The notes below the pieces were generated by a model. The model ran no database searches, was not told the origin of the DNA, and saw only the letters and a list, made by a program, of their open reading frames with translations. Source: Streptomyces sp. NBC_01471 (lineage in GTDB: Bacteria > Actinomycetota > Actinomycetes > Streptomycetales > Streptomycetaceae). Taken from it: DNA of 64,000 nucleotides. How positions within the stretch are numbered: position 1 is the stretch's first letter; each line of letters begins with the position of its first letter. Location: assembly GCF_041438865.1 (NCBI RefSeq), contig NZ_CP109450.1:5334501-5398500 (forward strand), in the 5' to 3' direction. Both the position numbers and the translations under genes were made by a program. This document shows, piece by piece, positions 16,281-24,891 of the stretch.

Positions 16281-17536
16281 GCGAGGTGCTCCCGGTTGTG
16301 CGCGACGAGCTTGTCCGTCAGCTCGTCGGCGTACGCGTACTGCCCGATCAGCGGGTGCGCCAGGAGCGCCCGGAACACCCGGTCCCGGCCGCCGCGCAGC
16401 GCGGCTTCCAGGGCGAGGTCCTCGTACGCCGTGACGTTCGCGACCAGACCGGCGTACAGCGGGTCGAGCGCGGGCGCGGCCAGTGGCGTCGCGCCGTTGC
16501 CGTCCACCGTCGCCTGCACCTCGATCACGGCGTCGTCGGGGAGGAAGGGCAGCGTGCCGTTGTTGTACGTGTTGACCACCTGGTAGCGGGAGCCTCCCGA
16601 CCCCAGCAGCGAGGACGCCAGATCGACGGCCGCCTCCGAGTAGAAGGCGCCGCCGCGCTTGGCGAGCAGCGCGGGCTTCTCGTCCAGCTTCGGGTCGCCG
16701 TACATGGTGAGCAGTTCCTTCTCCATCGCGGCGACCTCCGCGGCCCGCGACTGCTTGCTGCCCAGCTCCCGGACCACCTCGTCGTGTGCGTAGAAGTAGC
16801 GCAGGTAGTACGAGGGCACCACGCCGAGCCGGTCCACGACCGAGCGCGGCAGACGCAGGTCGTCGGCTATCGCGTCGCCGTGCTCGCCGAGCAGCTTCGG
16901 CAGGACGTCCGCACCGTCGGGGCCGCCCAGGCGGACACCCAGCTCCCAGCTGAGGTGGTTGAGCCCGACATGGTTGAGGAACACGTCCGACGGTGCGACA
17001 TCGAGGTGCGCGGCGAACTTCCGCTGGAAGCCGATGGCGACGTTGCAGAGCCCTACGGCCTTGTGCCCGGCCTGGAGCAGCGCCCGGGTGACGATGCCCA
17101 CCGGGTTGGTGAAGTCGATGATCCAGGCGTCGGGGTTGGTGCGCCGTACGCGCTCGGCGATGTCCAGTACCACCGGCACCGTGCGCATGGCTTTGGCGAG
17201 GCCGCCCGCGCCCGTCGTCTCCTGCCCGACGCAACCGCACTCCAGCGGCCAGGTCTCGTCCTGCTGCCGGGCGGCCTGGCCGCCGACGCGCAGCTGGAGC
17301 AGGACCGCGTCGGCGCCTTCGACGCCCGCGTCGAGGTCCGACGTCGTCGTGATGGTGCCCGGGTGCCCCTGCCTGGCGAAGATCCGGCGGGCGAGACCGC
17401 CCACCAGTTCAAGACGGTCCGCCGCCGGGTCGACGAGCACCAGCTCACTGATCGGCAGTGTGTCCCGCAACCGTGCGAAACCGTCGATGAGTTCGGGCGT
17501 GTAGGTGGACCCGCCCCCCACTACTGCGAGCTTCAT
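16271..17536 (-). CDS. csnH: Family 4 glycoside hydrolase (6-phospho-beta-glucosidase type)
   Basis: A 421-aa NAD- and metal-dependent GH4 enzyme. It begins with the dinucleotide fold MKLAVVGGGSTYTPELIDGF. DFTNPVGIVT, the metal-binding cysteine in LCNVAIGFQRKF and the histidine in LNHVGLNHLSW are present. GH4 enzymes cleave glycosidic bonds through transient oxidation at C3. In this operon it is expected to hydrolyse imported glucosamine oligosaccharides in the cytoplasm. ATG 17536 lies 5 bp after the csnG stop, with GAAGGG upstream. The length is normal for the family. Confidence 0.92.
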   Translation of the reverse strand: MKLAVVGGGSTYTPELIDGFARLRDTLPISELVLVDPAADRLELVGGLARRIFARQGHPGTITTTSDLDAGVEGADAVLLQLRVGGQAARQQDETWPLECGCVGQETTGAGGLAKAMRTVPVVLDIAERVRRTNPDAWIIDFTNPVGIVTRALLQAGHKAVGLCNVAIGFQRKFAAHLDVAPSDVFLNHVGLNHLSWELGVRLGGPDGADVLPKLLGEHGDAIADDLRLPRSVVDRLGVVPSYYLRYFYAHDEVVRELGSKQSRAAEVAAMEKELLTMYGDPKLDEKPALLAKRGGAFYSEAAVDLASSLLGSGGSRYQVVNTYNNGTLPFLPDDAVIEVQATVDGNGATPLAAPALDPLYAGLVANVTAYEDLALEAALRGGRDRVFRALLAHPLIGQYAYADELTDKLVAHNREHLAWA

Positions 17537-17541
17537 TTCAG

Positions 17542-18441
17542 CTAACCCTTCACTCCGGTCAGTGTGACGCCCTCGACGAATGCCTTCTGTGCGAAGAAGA
17601 AGACGAGGATCACGGGGGCCATGACCAGGACGGTCGCGGCCATGGTCAGATTCCAGTCGGTGTGGTGTGCGCCCTTGAAGGACTCCAGGCCGTAGGAGAG
17701 CGTCCAGGCGGCCGGGTTCTCCGAGGTGTAGATCTGCGGGCCGAAGTAGTCGTTCCAGGCGTAGAAGAACTGGAAGAGCGCGACGGCGGCGATCCCCGGC
17801 CTGGCCATCGGGACGATGACCTTCAGCAGCGTGCGGAATTCGCCGCAGCCGTCGACCTTGGCCGCGTCGATGTACTCGTCGGGGATGGTCAGCAGGAACT
17901 GCCGCAGCAGGAAGATGGAGAACGCGTCGCCGAACGCCATCGGGATGATCAGCGGCCAGAGCGTGCCCGACAGGTCCAGCTGCTTCGCCCAGAACAGGTA
18001 CATCGGGATGATGACGACCTGCGGCGGCAGCATCATCATCGAGATGACGAGCATCAGCGACAGATGCCGGCCGCGGAAGCGGAACTTGGCGAGCGCGTAC
18101 GCCACGGGCAGCGAGGACACCACGGTCAGTACGGTGCCGAGACCCGCGTACAGCAGGGTGTTCCGCCACCAGGACAGGAAGCCCGGGGTGTCGAAGACCT
18201 TGCGGTAGTTGGACCACTCGAAGGTGTGCGGCCACAGGTCGCGGGTGAGTGCCTGCTGGTCGCTCATCAGCGAGGTGAGGATCACGAAGACGAACGGCAG
18301 CACGAAGAAGAGCGCGGCGGCCACGCCCAGCGCGTGCACCGCGATCCAGTGCAGCAGGGTCCTGCGGCGGGCGGTCCGCCGGGCGCCGTCGGCCACGATC
18401 CGGGCCGGTGGGTTGTCGGCGACCTGGGTGAGCTGTGTCAT
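17542..18441 (-). CDS. csnG: ABC transporter permease, MalG type
   Basis: A 299-aa CUT1-family permease with six predicted helices; the first is around LGVAAALFFVLPFVFVIL (about 38-58). The EAA loop is EYIDAAKVDGCGEFRTLLKVI. It pairs with the MalF-type protein encoded just upstream to import an oligosaccharide delivered by CsnE. No ATPase gene is in the operon, so a shared multi-sugar ATPase such as MsiK must energise it, as for other Streptomyces CUT1 systems. The start is 5 bp after the csnF stop. Confidence 0.93.
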   Translation of the reverse strand: MTQLTQVADNPPARIVADGARRTARRRTLLHWIAVHALGVAAALFFVLPFVFVILTSLMSDQQALTRDLWPHTFEWSNYRKVFDTPGFLSWWRNTLLYAGLGTVLTVVSSLPVAYALAKFRFRGRHLSLMLVISMMMLPPQVVIIPMYLFWAKQLDLSGTLWPLIIPMAFGDAFSIFLLRQFLLTIPDEYIDAAKVDGCGEFRTLLKVIVPMARPGIAAVALFQFFYAWNDYFGPQIYTSENPAAWTLSYGLESFKGAHHTDWNLTMAATVLVMAPVILVFFFAQKAFVEGVTLTGVKG

Positions 18442-18446
18442 GACGG

Positions 18447-19388
18447 TCAGTCACCTGCCTGTACGAGCCCGCTGCGGCGCCGCATCAGCAGTGCGGTGAA
18501 CGCCATGGCCAGGGCGAAGAGGACGAGCGCGACCACGCACGCGGAGCCGTAGTCGAAGCGCTGGAAGCCCAGTGTGTAGACGAGCTGGGGCAGGGTCAGC
18601 GTGGATTTGTCGGGGAAGCCGGGCGAGAACTGCTGCCCGGAGCCGCCGATGATGCCCGATGCGACCTTCCCGGCCACCAGTGGCTGGGTGTAGTACTGCA
18701 TCGCCTGGATGATCCCGGTGACCACGGCGAACATGATGATCGGCGAGATGTTCGGCAGCGTCACGAACCGGAAGCGCTGCACCGCGGACGCGCCGTCCAG
18801 CTCCGCCGCCTCGTACTGCTCCTTCGGTACGTCGAGGAGCGCGGCCATGAAGATCACCATCAGGTCGCCGATGCCCCACACCGCGAGCATCGTGAGCGCG
18901 GGCTTCGACCAGGTGGCGTCGGTGAACCAGCCGGGCGTCGGCAGTCCGATGCCGCCGAGGATCGAGTTGACCGGCCCTGTTCCCGGGTTGAGCAGGAAGA
19001 CGAAGGCCAGCGTCGCGGCGACCGGCGGTGCGAGGTACGGCAGGTAGAACAGGGTCCGGAAGATCCCGGCACCCGTCTTGATCCTGGTGATCAGCATCCC
19101 GATGCCGAGTCCGAAGACCACCCGGCAGGCGACCATCACGACCACGAGCCAGAGCGTGTTGCGCATCGCGGGCCAGAAGTCCGGGTACTCGGTGAAGACG
19201 TACGTCCAGTTCGTCAGGCCGTTGAACGCCGGGGCCCTGAAGCCGTCGTACTTCGTGAAGGAGAAGTAGACGGTCGAGACCAGCGGGTACACGAAGAAGA
19301 CGCAGAAGCCGATGAGCCAGGGCGACATGAAGGCCGCCGTGCGCACCGCCGCCCGGCGGCGCTTCGAACGCGGGGTGTACGTGGTCAT
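18447..19388 (-). CDS. csnF: ABC transporter permease, MalF type
   Basis: A 313-aa CUT1-family permease. It has an Arg-rich N-terminus (SKRRRAAVRTAAF), six helices beginning with PWLIGFCVFFVYPLVSTVYF, and the EAA loop EQYEAAELDGASAVQRFRFV. It forms the membrane channel with CsnG. ATG 19388 lies 7 bp after the csnE stop, so it is co-transcribed. Confidence 0.93.
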   Translation of the reverse strand: MTTYTPRSKRRRAAVRTAAFMSPWLIGFCVFFVYPLVSTVYFSFTKYDGFRAPAFNGLTNWTYVFTEYPDFWPAMRNTLWLVVVMVACRVVFGLGIGMLITRIKTGAGIFRTLFYLPYLAPPVAATLAFVFLLNPGTGPVNSILGGIGLPTPGWFTDATWSKPALTMLAVWGIGDLMVIFMAALLDVPKEQYEAAELDGASAVQRFRFVTLPNISPIIMFAVVTGIIQAMQYYTQPLVAGKVASGIIGGSGQQFSPGFPDKSTLTLPQLVYTLGFQRFDYGSACVVALVLFALAMAFTALLMRRRSGLVQAGD

Positions 19389-19395
19389 GGCGAGG

Positions 19396-20724
19396 CTACT
19401 TCGCCTTCTCGTTGTCCTTGTCGATCTGCGACGCGGTCCTGCGCAGACCGGCCTTCAGATCCTTCGTCCTGCCGGACTCGAAGTCGTATCCGAAGTCCTG
19501 GAGGGTCACCTGGTAGGTGCCGCCGTTGACCGACGGGGGCGTGGTGCTGGAAGCCGGGTTCCGCGCGATGTCCAGGAACGTCTTCAGCCGCGGGTCGAAC
19601 TTCAGCTTCGGCGACTTCAGCGCGGCCAGCGTGGACGGGATGTTGTGGATGTCGTTGGCGAAGTCCACGACAGCGTCGGTGTCGGTGGTGATGTACTTCA
19701 CGAACTCCCAGGAGGCGTTCTGCTTCTTGCTGGTCGACGCGATACCGGCGATCGTGCCGGTGATGTAGCCCTTGCCGTACGAGGCGGCCTGGTCGTCGGG
19801 GACCGGCAGCGGCGCGATGCCGATGTCCACCTTCGACTTGGCGTCCTGGGCCATCCCGAGCCGCCACTCGCCGTCGACCTGCATGGCGACCTGGCCGGTC
19901 TGGAAGGGGTGCTTGGCGCCCCACTCGTCGCCGAACGTGGCCCGGAACTTCTCCAGCTTGCCGAAGCCGCCCAGCTTGTTCACCAGGCCCTGCTGCCAGG
20001 TGAACATCTTCGCGAAGGCCGGGTCCCTGGCGACGTCGGACTTGCCGTCCTCGCCGACGTAGGCCGGGCTCCACTGCGCCACCATGTGGCTCGGCGTCGA
20101 CTCGTAGCCGTGGAAGGTCGGCATGAAGCCGAGCTGGCGGTACGAGTCGCCCTCGGGCTTCGTCAGCTTGACGGCGTCCCGGTCGAACTCGGTCCAGGTC
20201 TTCGGCGGTGAGGTGATCCCCGCGGCTTTGAAGGCGTCCTTGTTGTAGTAGAGCGCGTACGCGTCGCTGAGCAGCGGCAGGGTGCAGCGCACCCCGTCGA
20301 ACTGCGTGTAGTCCTGGAGCGGCTTGGAGAAGGTCTTGTCCAGATCGATCTTCGACTTGGCGAGGAACGGCTTCAGATCCGCGAAGGCACCGGACGAGCA
20401 GAACTTGCCGACGTTGTCGGTGGTGAAGGAGGAGACCACGTCGGGGGCGTCCGAACCGCCGCCGCGCAGCGCCTGGTTGATCTTGTCGTCGGTCATGTTG
20501 CCGACGACCTTCACCTTGATGTTCGGGTGGATCTTCTCGAAGCGGTCGACGTCCGCCTGCATCGCCTTGACCTCGCTCGCGGCGCTCCAGCCGTGCCAGA
20601 AGGTGATGGTGGTCCGCGCGTTCACGTCGTCGTTCGCGCCGCCCGAGCTCTGGCCCGTACAGGCCGAGGCGAGCAGGGACATGGATGCGACGGCGGCCGC
20701 GGCCAGTCGGCGTTTTCTGGGCAT
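19396..20724 (-). CDS. csnE: Sugar-binding lipoprotein of an oligosaccharide ABC transporter
   Basis: A 442-aa extracellular solute-binding protein (SBP_bac_1). It has an Arg/Lys n-region, a hydrophobic core and the lipobox LASAC with the lipidated Cys at 22. The body starts ITFWHGWSAASEVKAM, typical of CUT1 binding proteins, and contains AYALYYNKDAFKAAGI and FQTGQVAMQVDGEWRLG. Its place behind csnR and before two permeases, a GH4 enzyme and an amino-sugar kinase matches the chitosan-oligosaccharide (csnR-K) operon of Streptomyces, so glucosamine oligomers are the expected ligand. Confidence 0.92.
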   Translation of the reverse strand: MPRKRRLAAAAVASMSLLASACTGQSSGGANDDVNARTTITFWHGWSAASEVKAMQADVDRFEKIHPNIKVKVVGNMTDDKINQALRGGGSDAPDVVSSFTTDNVGKFCSSGAFADLKPFLAKSKIDLDKTFSKPLQDYTQFDGVRCTLPLLSDAYALYYNKDAFKAAGITSPPKTWTEFDRDAVKLTKPEGDSYRQLGFMPTFHGYESTPSHMVAQWSPAYVGEDGKSDVARDPAFAKMFTWQQGLVNKLGGFGKLEKFRATFGDEWGAKHPFQTGQVAMQVDGEWRLGMAQDAKSKVDIGIAPLPVPDDQAASYGKGYITGTIAGIASTSKKQNASWEFVKYITTDTDAVVDFANDIHNIPSTLAALKSPKLKFDPRLKTFLDIARNPASSTTPPSVNGGTYQVTLQDFGYDFESGRTKDLKAGLRRTASQIDKDNEKAK

Positions 20725-20847
20725 GACGGAATCTCCCTCTGGCGGATCTGGGCAGTACGGGGGTACTCGCGGAGCTGCTTGCGGGGGCGCTGGGGGGAAG
20801 CGAAGGGGTACGGGACGGGGCCGGGCGCTGCTGGGGGAAGCGGGGGG

Positions 20848-22056
20848 TCAGTGGGCCGAGGTGTCGAAGACCTCGTCGCGGGTGGTGGCGAGTGCGCTCT
20901 CCAGCGCCCCGCGCAGGACGGGCTGTTCGCGTACGGAGCCGAGGACGAGCCGGGGCCGGGAAGCTGCCAGCTCGGCCAGCTCGCGCTGTACGAGTTCACG
21001 CAGCGGTTCGCCGCCCGCGACGATCAGATCGCCGGAGAGCACCAGGAGTTCGGGGTCGAGCACGGCCACCAGCGAGGCGAGGCCGGTGGCCACCGCGGTG
21101 GCGAAGACCTCCAGGAGACGGCGGTACGGGCCTCCGTCGGCCCGCGCGGCCTCGGCGATCAGCGCGCTCGCGACCTCGGTGTGCGAACCGCTGCCGACGC
21201 CCTCGACGCCCAGCTCCCTGGCCAGCCTGGCCAGCGCCTGGGAGCCGGCGAGCTCCTGGAAGCCGCCCGCGTTGGCCTTGGTCACCTGACGCACCAGCGG
21301 GGCGCCGGGCACCGGCATGAAGCCGACCTCGCCCGCGCCGCCGGTGAAGCCGCGGTGCAGCCGGCCGCCGAGGACGACGGCGGCACCGACACCCTCCTCG
21401 TTCCAGAGCAGTACGAAGTCCTCGTGGCCGCGGGCGGCGCCCAGCCGCTGCTCGGCGACGGCGGCCAGATTGACGTCGTTCTCGTACTCGACGGGCATCG
21501 GCAGCGCCGCCGCCAGCTCGTCGAGCAGCGTGGGGGAGTGCCAGCCGGGCAGGTGGGAGGCGTACCGCAGCCGGCCGGTGTTCGGGTCGAAGGCGCCCGG
21601 GGTGCCCACCACCACGCGCCGCAGATCGGCCCGCACCAGTCCTGCGGCCTTCGTGGCGCCGTCCAGGGCGTCGGTCACCTGCTGGACGACGCCGGTGCCG
21701 CGCCTGCCGGGGGTCGCGAGGCGGAACTCGCCGACGGTGCGGCCGGTGAGGTCCGCGACGGCGGCCCGGATGCGCTGCGGGTTCACGTCGATCCCGGCGG
21801 CGTGGCCGGCCCCGGCGTTGACCGCGTAGAGCTGTGCGCTCGGTCCGGGGCGGCCCTCACTGGTGCCGGTCGCCACCACGAGCCCGGCGGCCTCCAGGCG
21901 CGCCAGCAGTTGGGAGGCGGTCGGCTTGGAGAGACCGGTCAGTTTGCCGATCTTCGTGCGGGAGAGCGGACCGTGCTCAAGCAGCAGGTCGAGTGCGGCG
22001 CGGTCGTTCATCGCCCGCAGCACGCGCGGGGTTCCTGGAGTCGTGCCACCGGCCAC
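20848..22056 (-). CDS. csnR: ROK-family transcriptional repressor of the csn operon
   Basis: A 402-aa protein. The N-terminal winged helix-turn-helix (about 20-65) has LSRTKIGKLTGLSKPTASQLLARL. The ROK sugar-kinase-like domain has VEYENDVNLAAVAEQRLG and GFTGGAGEVGFMPV. The zinc motif CxCGxxGC of many ROK proteins is absent. GTG 22056 is chosen because VAGGTTPGTPRVLRAMND is the family N-terminus; a TTG at 22101 would read through the operator palindrome. In Streptomyces, CsnR represses csnA chitosanase and its own csnR-K operon until chitosan oligomers are present. It lies 123 bp before csnE. Confidence 0.9.
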   Translation of the reverse strand: MAGGTTPGTPRVLRAMNDRAALDLLLEHGPLSRTKIGKLTGLSKPTASQLLARLEAAGLVVATGTSEGRPGPSAQLYAVNAGAGHAAGIDVNPQRIRAAVADLTGRTVGEFRLATPGRRGTGVVQQVTDALDGATKAAGLVRADLRRVVVGTPGAFDPNTGRLRYASHLPGWHSPTLLDELAAALPMPVEYENDVNLAAVAEQRLGAARGHEDFVLLWNEEGVGAAVVLGGRLHRGFTGGAGEVGFMPVPGAPLVRQVTKANAGGFQELAGSQALARLARELGVEGVGSGSHTEVASALIAEAARADGGPYRRLLEVFATAVATGLASLVAVLDPELLVLSGDLIVAGGEPLRELVQRELAELAASRPRLVLGSVREQPVLRGALESALATTRDEVFDTSAH

Positions 22057-22085
22057 GTCGTACGCACCTGCCCCTCGCGCCACTG

Positions 22086-22103
22086 TTAGGAAAGTTTCCA
22101 ATT
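22086..22103 (-). promoter_or_regulatory. CsnR-type palindromic operator
   Basis: The minus strand reads ATTGGAAACTTTCCTAAC, a near-perfect palindrome around GGAAA-C-TTTCC. It lies 30-47 bp upstream of the csnR start. The known CsnR box of Streptomyces is an AGGAAA/TTTCCT-type palindrome, so autoregulation of the operon is expected. Confidence 0.8.
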
Positions 22104-22191
22104 CGGTGTGAGGAACGTAGGCCGCAGGTCAGCCGGGCGTCAATGGTCTGTCCCGGTCCGGCAACCAAAGCGTTACCTGGGCACACGAAAT

Positions 22192-22220
22192 GAGCGCCCC
22201 GCGTGTCCTGCGGGGCGCTC
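22192..22220 (-). terminator. Terminator after the MscS gene
   Basis: GAGCGCCCCGC, a 7-nt loop, then GCGGGGCGCTC: 11 perfect pairs lying 61 bp beyond the mscS-type stop codon on the minus strand. Confidence 0.85.
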
Positions 22221-22280
22221 GTGCGTACGGAGGGTGAACGGCGGTGGTACGGGCTCCGGGCGTCCCGCCCCTCCCGGCCG

Positions 22281-23363
22281 CTACTTCGAGAGGTTCTGCG
22301 GCGGGATCGGCGACGCGGCGAGCGACTGCGGGGATGTCGGGCTGGCCAGGGCGGAAGGGGCCGACATGGAGGCCGCCGAATCGACCGGCGGTTCCTCCGT
22401 GTCGACCGTGACCGGGCCGCCCACGACCAGGATGCCCGCCTCGTCGAGTGCGATCTTGAGCCGCCAGCGCAGCTCCCGCTCGATGCCCAGGGCCTTGCCC
22501 GGCATCGTCTTGGCGGTGACCCTGATGACCATCGAGTCCAGGAGCACCGAGTCCAGGCCGAGGATCTCGACCGGGCCCCAGAGCTGTTCGTTCCACGGTT
22601 CGGACTTGGCCAGGTCCTGCGCGACCACGCTGATGACCTCGCGCAGCCGCTCCAGGTTCTCGGTCGGCTTCACCTGGACGTCCACGGCGGCCGTCGCCCA
22701 GCCCTGGCTGAGGTTGCCGATCCGTTTGATCTCACCGTTGCGCACGTACCAGATCGCGCCGTTGTCGCCGCGGAGCTTGGTCACCCGCAGGCCGACCTCG
22801 ATGACCTCGCCGGTCGCCACCCCCGCGTCGATGTTGTCCCCCACGCCGTACTGGTCCTCCATGATCATGAAGACACCGGAGAGGAAGTCGGTGACCAGAT
22901 TGCGCGCACCGAACCCGATCGCGACACCCGCGACACCGGCCGACGCGAGCAGCGGCGCCAGATCGATCTTGAGGGTGGAGAGCACCATCAGTGCCGCGGT
23001 GCCGAGGATCACGAAGGACGCCACCGAGCGCAGCACCGAACCGATCGCCTCGGAGCGCTGGCGGCGGCGCTCCTGGTTGACCAGCAGGCCGCCGAGCGCG
23101 GTGCCTTCGACGGCCGTCGCGCTGCGGTTCATGTGCTCTATCAGCCGGGTGAGCGCGCGCCGGACGAGGGCGCGCAGCACGGTGGCGATGACCAGGATGA
23201 GGATGATCCGCAGTCCGATCGACAGCCAGGTGGACCAGTTCTGCTGCACCCAGTCGGCTGCATTCGTCGCGGACTTCTGAGCGTCGTCGAGCGTGTCGGC
23301 CGTACCGGGCCGAGAGCTGCCGCCCGTCGCCAGGGACCAGGTGACAGCATGCACGGCGTTCAC
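22281..23363 (-). CDS. MscS-family mechanosensitive ion channel
   Basis: A 360-aa membrane protein. One helix (LSIGLRIILILVIATVLRAL), then VASFVILGTAALMVLSTL, lead into the pore-lining helix GVAGVAIGFGARNLVTDFL typical of MscS TM3. The cytoplasmic beta domain follows (YGVGDNIDAGVATGEVIEVG, VRNGEIKRIGN). A Ser/Pro/Ala-rich tail covers about 320-360. It releases solutes on hypo-osmotic shock. GTG 23363 follows GGAGG with 8-nt spacing, which places the start well inside the longer open frame. Confidence 0.92.
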   Translation of the reverse strand: MNAVHAVTWSLATGGSSRPGTADTLDDAQKSATNAADWVQQNWSTWLSIGLRIILILVIATVLRALVRRALTRLIEHMNRSATAVEGTALGGLLVNQERRRQRSEAIGSVLRSVASFVILGTAALMVLSTLKIDLAPLLASAGVAGVAIGFGARNLVTDFLSGVFMIMEDQYGVGDNIDAGVATGEVIEVGLRVTKLRGDNGAIWYVRNGEIKRIGNLSQGWATAAVDVQVKPTENLERLREVISVVAQDLAKSEPWNEQLWGPVEILGLDSVLLDSMVIRVTAKTMPGKALGIERELRWRLKIALDEAGILVVGGPVTVDTEEPPVDSAASMSAPSALASPTSPQSLAASPIPPQNLSK

Positions 23364-23672
23364 AGCGGAAACCTCCAGGAGAAGCGGGCAGAACCTCCAC
23401 ACTAACGGCGCATCACGGCTGCATCCGCCGACCTGTTCGGCGGAGAGATGTATCCCACGCGGGGAACCGGCGTGAACGGCTGGGAACCGCTCGCAGCCGC
23501 TGAAAACTGGCGGGAACGGCGCGCGAACGCTCAGGAACGGTCAGGTGTGGACGAAAACACTCCGAGCCCGTTACCTGACGTTGGTGGCGCTTCCACCAGG
23601 CATGAGGAGAGACTGAGAGCAGATCGTCCCGGCGCGAGCCACGCGCCGCCGGCGTACAAGGAGGCATCCACC
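23364..23672. other. Intergenic region between the MscS and HNH genes
   Basis: This divergent promoter region carries GAAC or GAAA tetranucleotides phased at 10-11 bp (23464-23538). No gene is visible. AAGGAGG of the HNH gene lies at its right end (23658-23664). Promoter boxes are not clear enough to call. Confidence 0.6.
23464..23538. repeat. Helically phased GAAC motifs
   Basis: GAAC starts at 23464, 23474, 23484, 23514, 23525 and 23535, with GAAA at 23502. The steps are 10-11 bp, or multiples of about 10, so the motifs lie on one face of the helix. They sit 135-210 bp upstream of the HNH start and could be a repeat-derived operator. Confidence 0.65.
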
Positions 23673-24209
23673 GTGCCGCACGTCCTGGTCCTCAACGCGT
23701 CGTACGAGCCGCTCGGCGTCGTACCGCTCCGTCGCGCGCTCGTCCTCGTCCTGGAGAACAAGGCAGTCTCCCTGGAGGAATCCGGCGCCTTCATGCACAG
23801 TGCCACCCGCATCGTCCCCGCGCCCAGTGTCGTCCGGCTGAAGCGGTTCGTGCGCGTCCCCTACCGGGGGCCCGTCCCGCTCACCCGCCGTGCGCTCTTC
23901 GCGCGTGACGGCGGCCGCTGTATGTACTGCGGTGGCGTCGCAACCAGCGTCGACCATGTCATTCCGCGCAGCCGCGGCGGGCAGCACCGCTGGGACAATG
24001 TGGTGGCCGCGTGCCGCCGCTGCAACCACGTCAAGGCCGACCGGCACCTGCTGGAACTGGGCTGGCGCCTGCGCCACCAGCCGGCCCCGCCGAGCGGCCT
24101 CGCCTGGCGCATCATCGGCACCGGACACCGGGACCCGCGCTGGCTGCCGTATCTGCAGCCGTTCGGCGCGGAGGACGCGATGGCACGGATCGACGGCGTA
24201 TCGGCCTGA
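23673..24209 (+). CDS. HNH endonuclease-domain protein
   Basis: A 178-aa protein starting at GTG 23673 after AAGGAGG. The N-terminus (HVLVLNASYEPLGVVPLRRA) is the conserved actinobacterial form. The HNH domain has a CMYCG zinc knuckle, VDHVIPRSRGG (catalytic His), WDNVVAACRRCNH (metal Asn and the second Cys pair) and HVKAD. All HNH residues are present. Proteins of this form occur as single chromosomal genes in most actinobacteria and are not restriction or intron enzymes; the DNA substrate is unknown. Confidence 0.88.
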   Translation: MPHVLVLNASYEPLGVVPLRRALVLVLENKAVSLEESGAFMHSATRIVPAPSVVRLKRFVRVPYRGPVPLTRRALFARDGGRCMYCGGVATSVDHVIPRSRGGQHRWDNVVAACRRCNHVKADRHLLELGWRLRHQPAPPSGLAWRIIGTGHRDPRWLPYLQPFGAEDAMARIDGVSA

Positions 24210-24226
24210 CGGCCCGGGCGGTGGCG

Positions 24227-24255
24227 CCGGGGGCGGACGCGGGTGCCGCCCCCGG
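24227..24255. terminator. Bidirectional terminator between convergent genes
   Basis: CCGGGGGCGG, a 9-nt loop, then CCGCCCCCGG: 10 perfect pairs between the HNH stop (24209) and the stop of the 24268-24891 gene. Confidence 0.8.
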
Positions 24256-24267
24256 AGATCCGCCGCG

Positions 24268-24891
24268 TCAGCCGTCGGAGTCGTCCCGGCGGGCGCCGCG
24301 CACCGTGTACAGCGTGGCGCCGCCCAGGAACAGCAGCGAGGCCGTCACCCAGGCGCCCGGCTGTGCCCCGGGCCGCACCGGCCAGTCCCACACCAGGACC
24401 GCCCGCCCCGCAGGGCCCCCGCCCGCCAGATACGCCGAGCTGAGGAAGGCGATCACGGGCAGCCAGCTGAGCCGGGCGCCGATCACGGCGGCGGACGCTG
24501 CCGCGATGCCCTCGGCGCCCAGGAGATTGCGGACGACGGCCGGGGCGCCGAACTCCTGGGCACCTCCCGGCACGGCGAGTGCCAGCGAGCCGGCCGCGAG
24601 CGCGGTCAGGGCCAGCAGGACGGCCAGCCGCCGCGGCCACCAGAGGCGCACGGCCGTGCGGTTGAGCTCGGCCGAGTGCTCGTGCAGTGCGGTGCCGATC
24701 GCGGCGGCCGCGAGCATCGGCGCCAGCGCCACGACGGGCACCAGACGGCCGGGGCCGAGGTAGGCGTGCAGCGCGTGCGCGGCCCAGGCGGCGAGCACGG
24801 CCGTACCAGCGAGCGTGTACGCGGTGAGCGGCAGCCCGTGCGAACGGGCGTACAGGGCCCTGGGGTCGAGGTCGTGCGGTGTGCCGCTCAC
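24268..24891 (-). CDS. Membrane protein of an ABC export cluster
   Basis: A 207-aa hydrophobic protein with about six helices (for example LTAYTLAGTAVLAAWAAHAL, LVPVVALAPMLAAAAIG and LAVLLALTALAAGSLALAV) and a charged C-terminus (RGARRDDSDG). GTG 24891 overlaps the stop of the preceding permease gene by 4 nt, so it is the last gene of the sigma/zf-HC2/ABC operon. It is probably a membrane subunit, but no specific family was recognised. Confidence 0.78.
   Translation of the reverse strand: MSGTPHDLDPRALYARSHGLPLTAYTLAGTAVLAAWAAHALHAYLGPGRLVPVVALAPMLAAAAIGTALHEHSAELNRTAVRLWWPRRLAVLLALTALAAGSLALAVPGGAQEFGAPAVVRNLLGAEGIAAASAAVIGARLSWLPVIAFLSSAYLAGGGPAGRAVLVWDWPVRPGAQPGAWVTASLLFLGGATLYTVRGARRDDSDG

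Noticed and set aside
22141..22160. DasR-like site near csnR
   Set aside because: Only a TGGTCT half-site is present; the palindromic ACTGGTCTAGACCA form is missing.
23673..24209. Homing endonuclease or mobile HNH gene
   Set aside because: Codon use fits the genome, there are no intron or intein features, and single HNH genes of this type are ordinary in actinobacteria.
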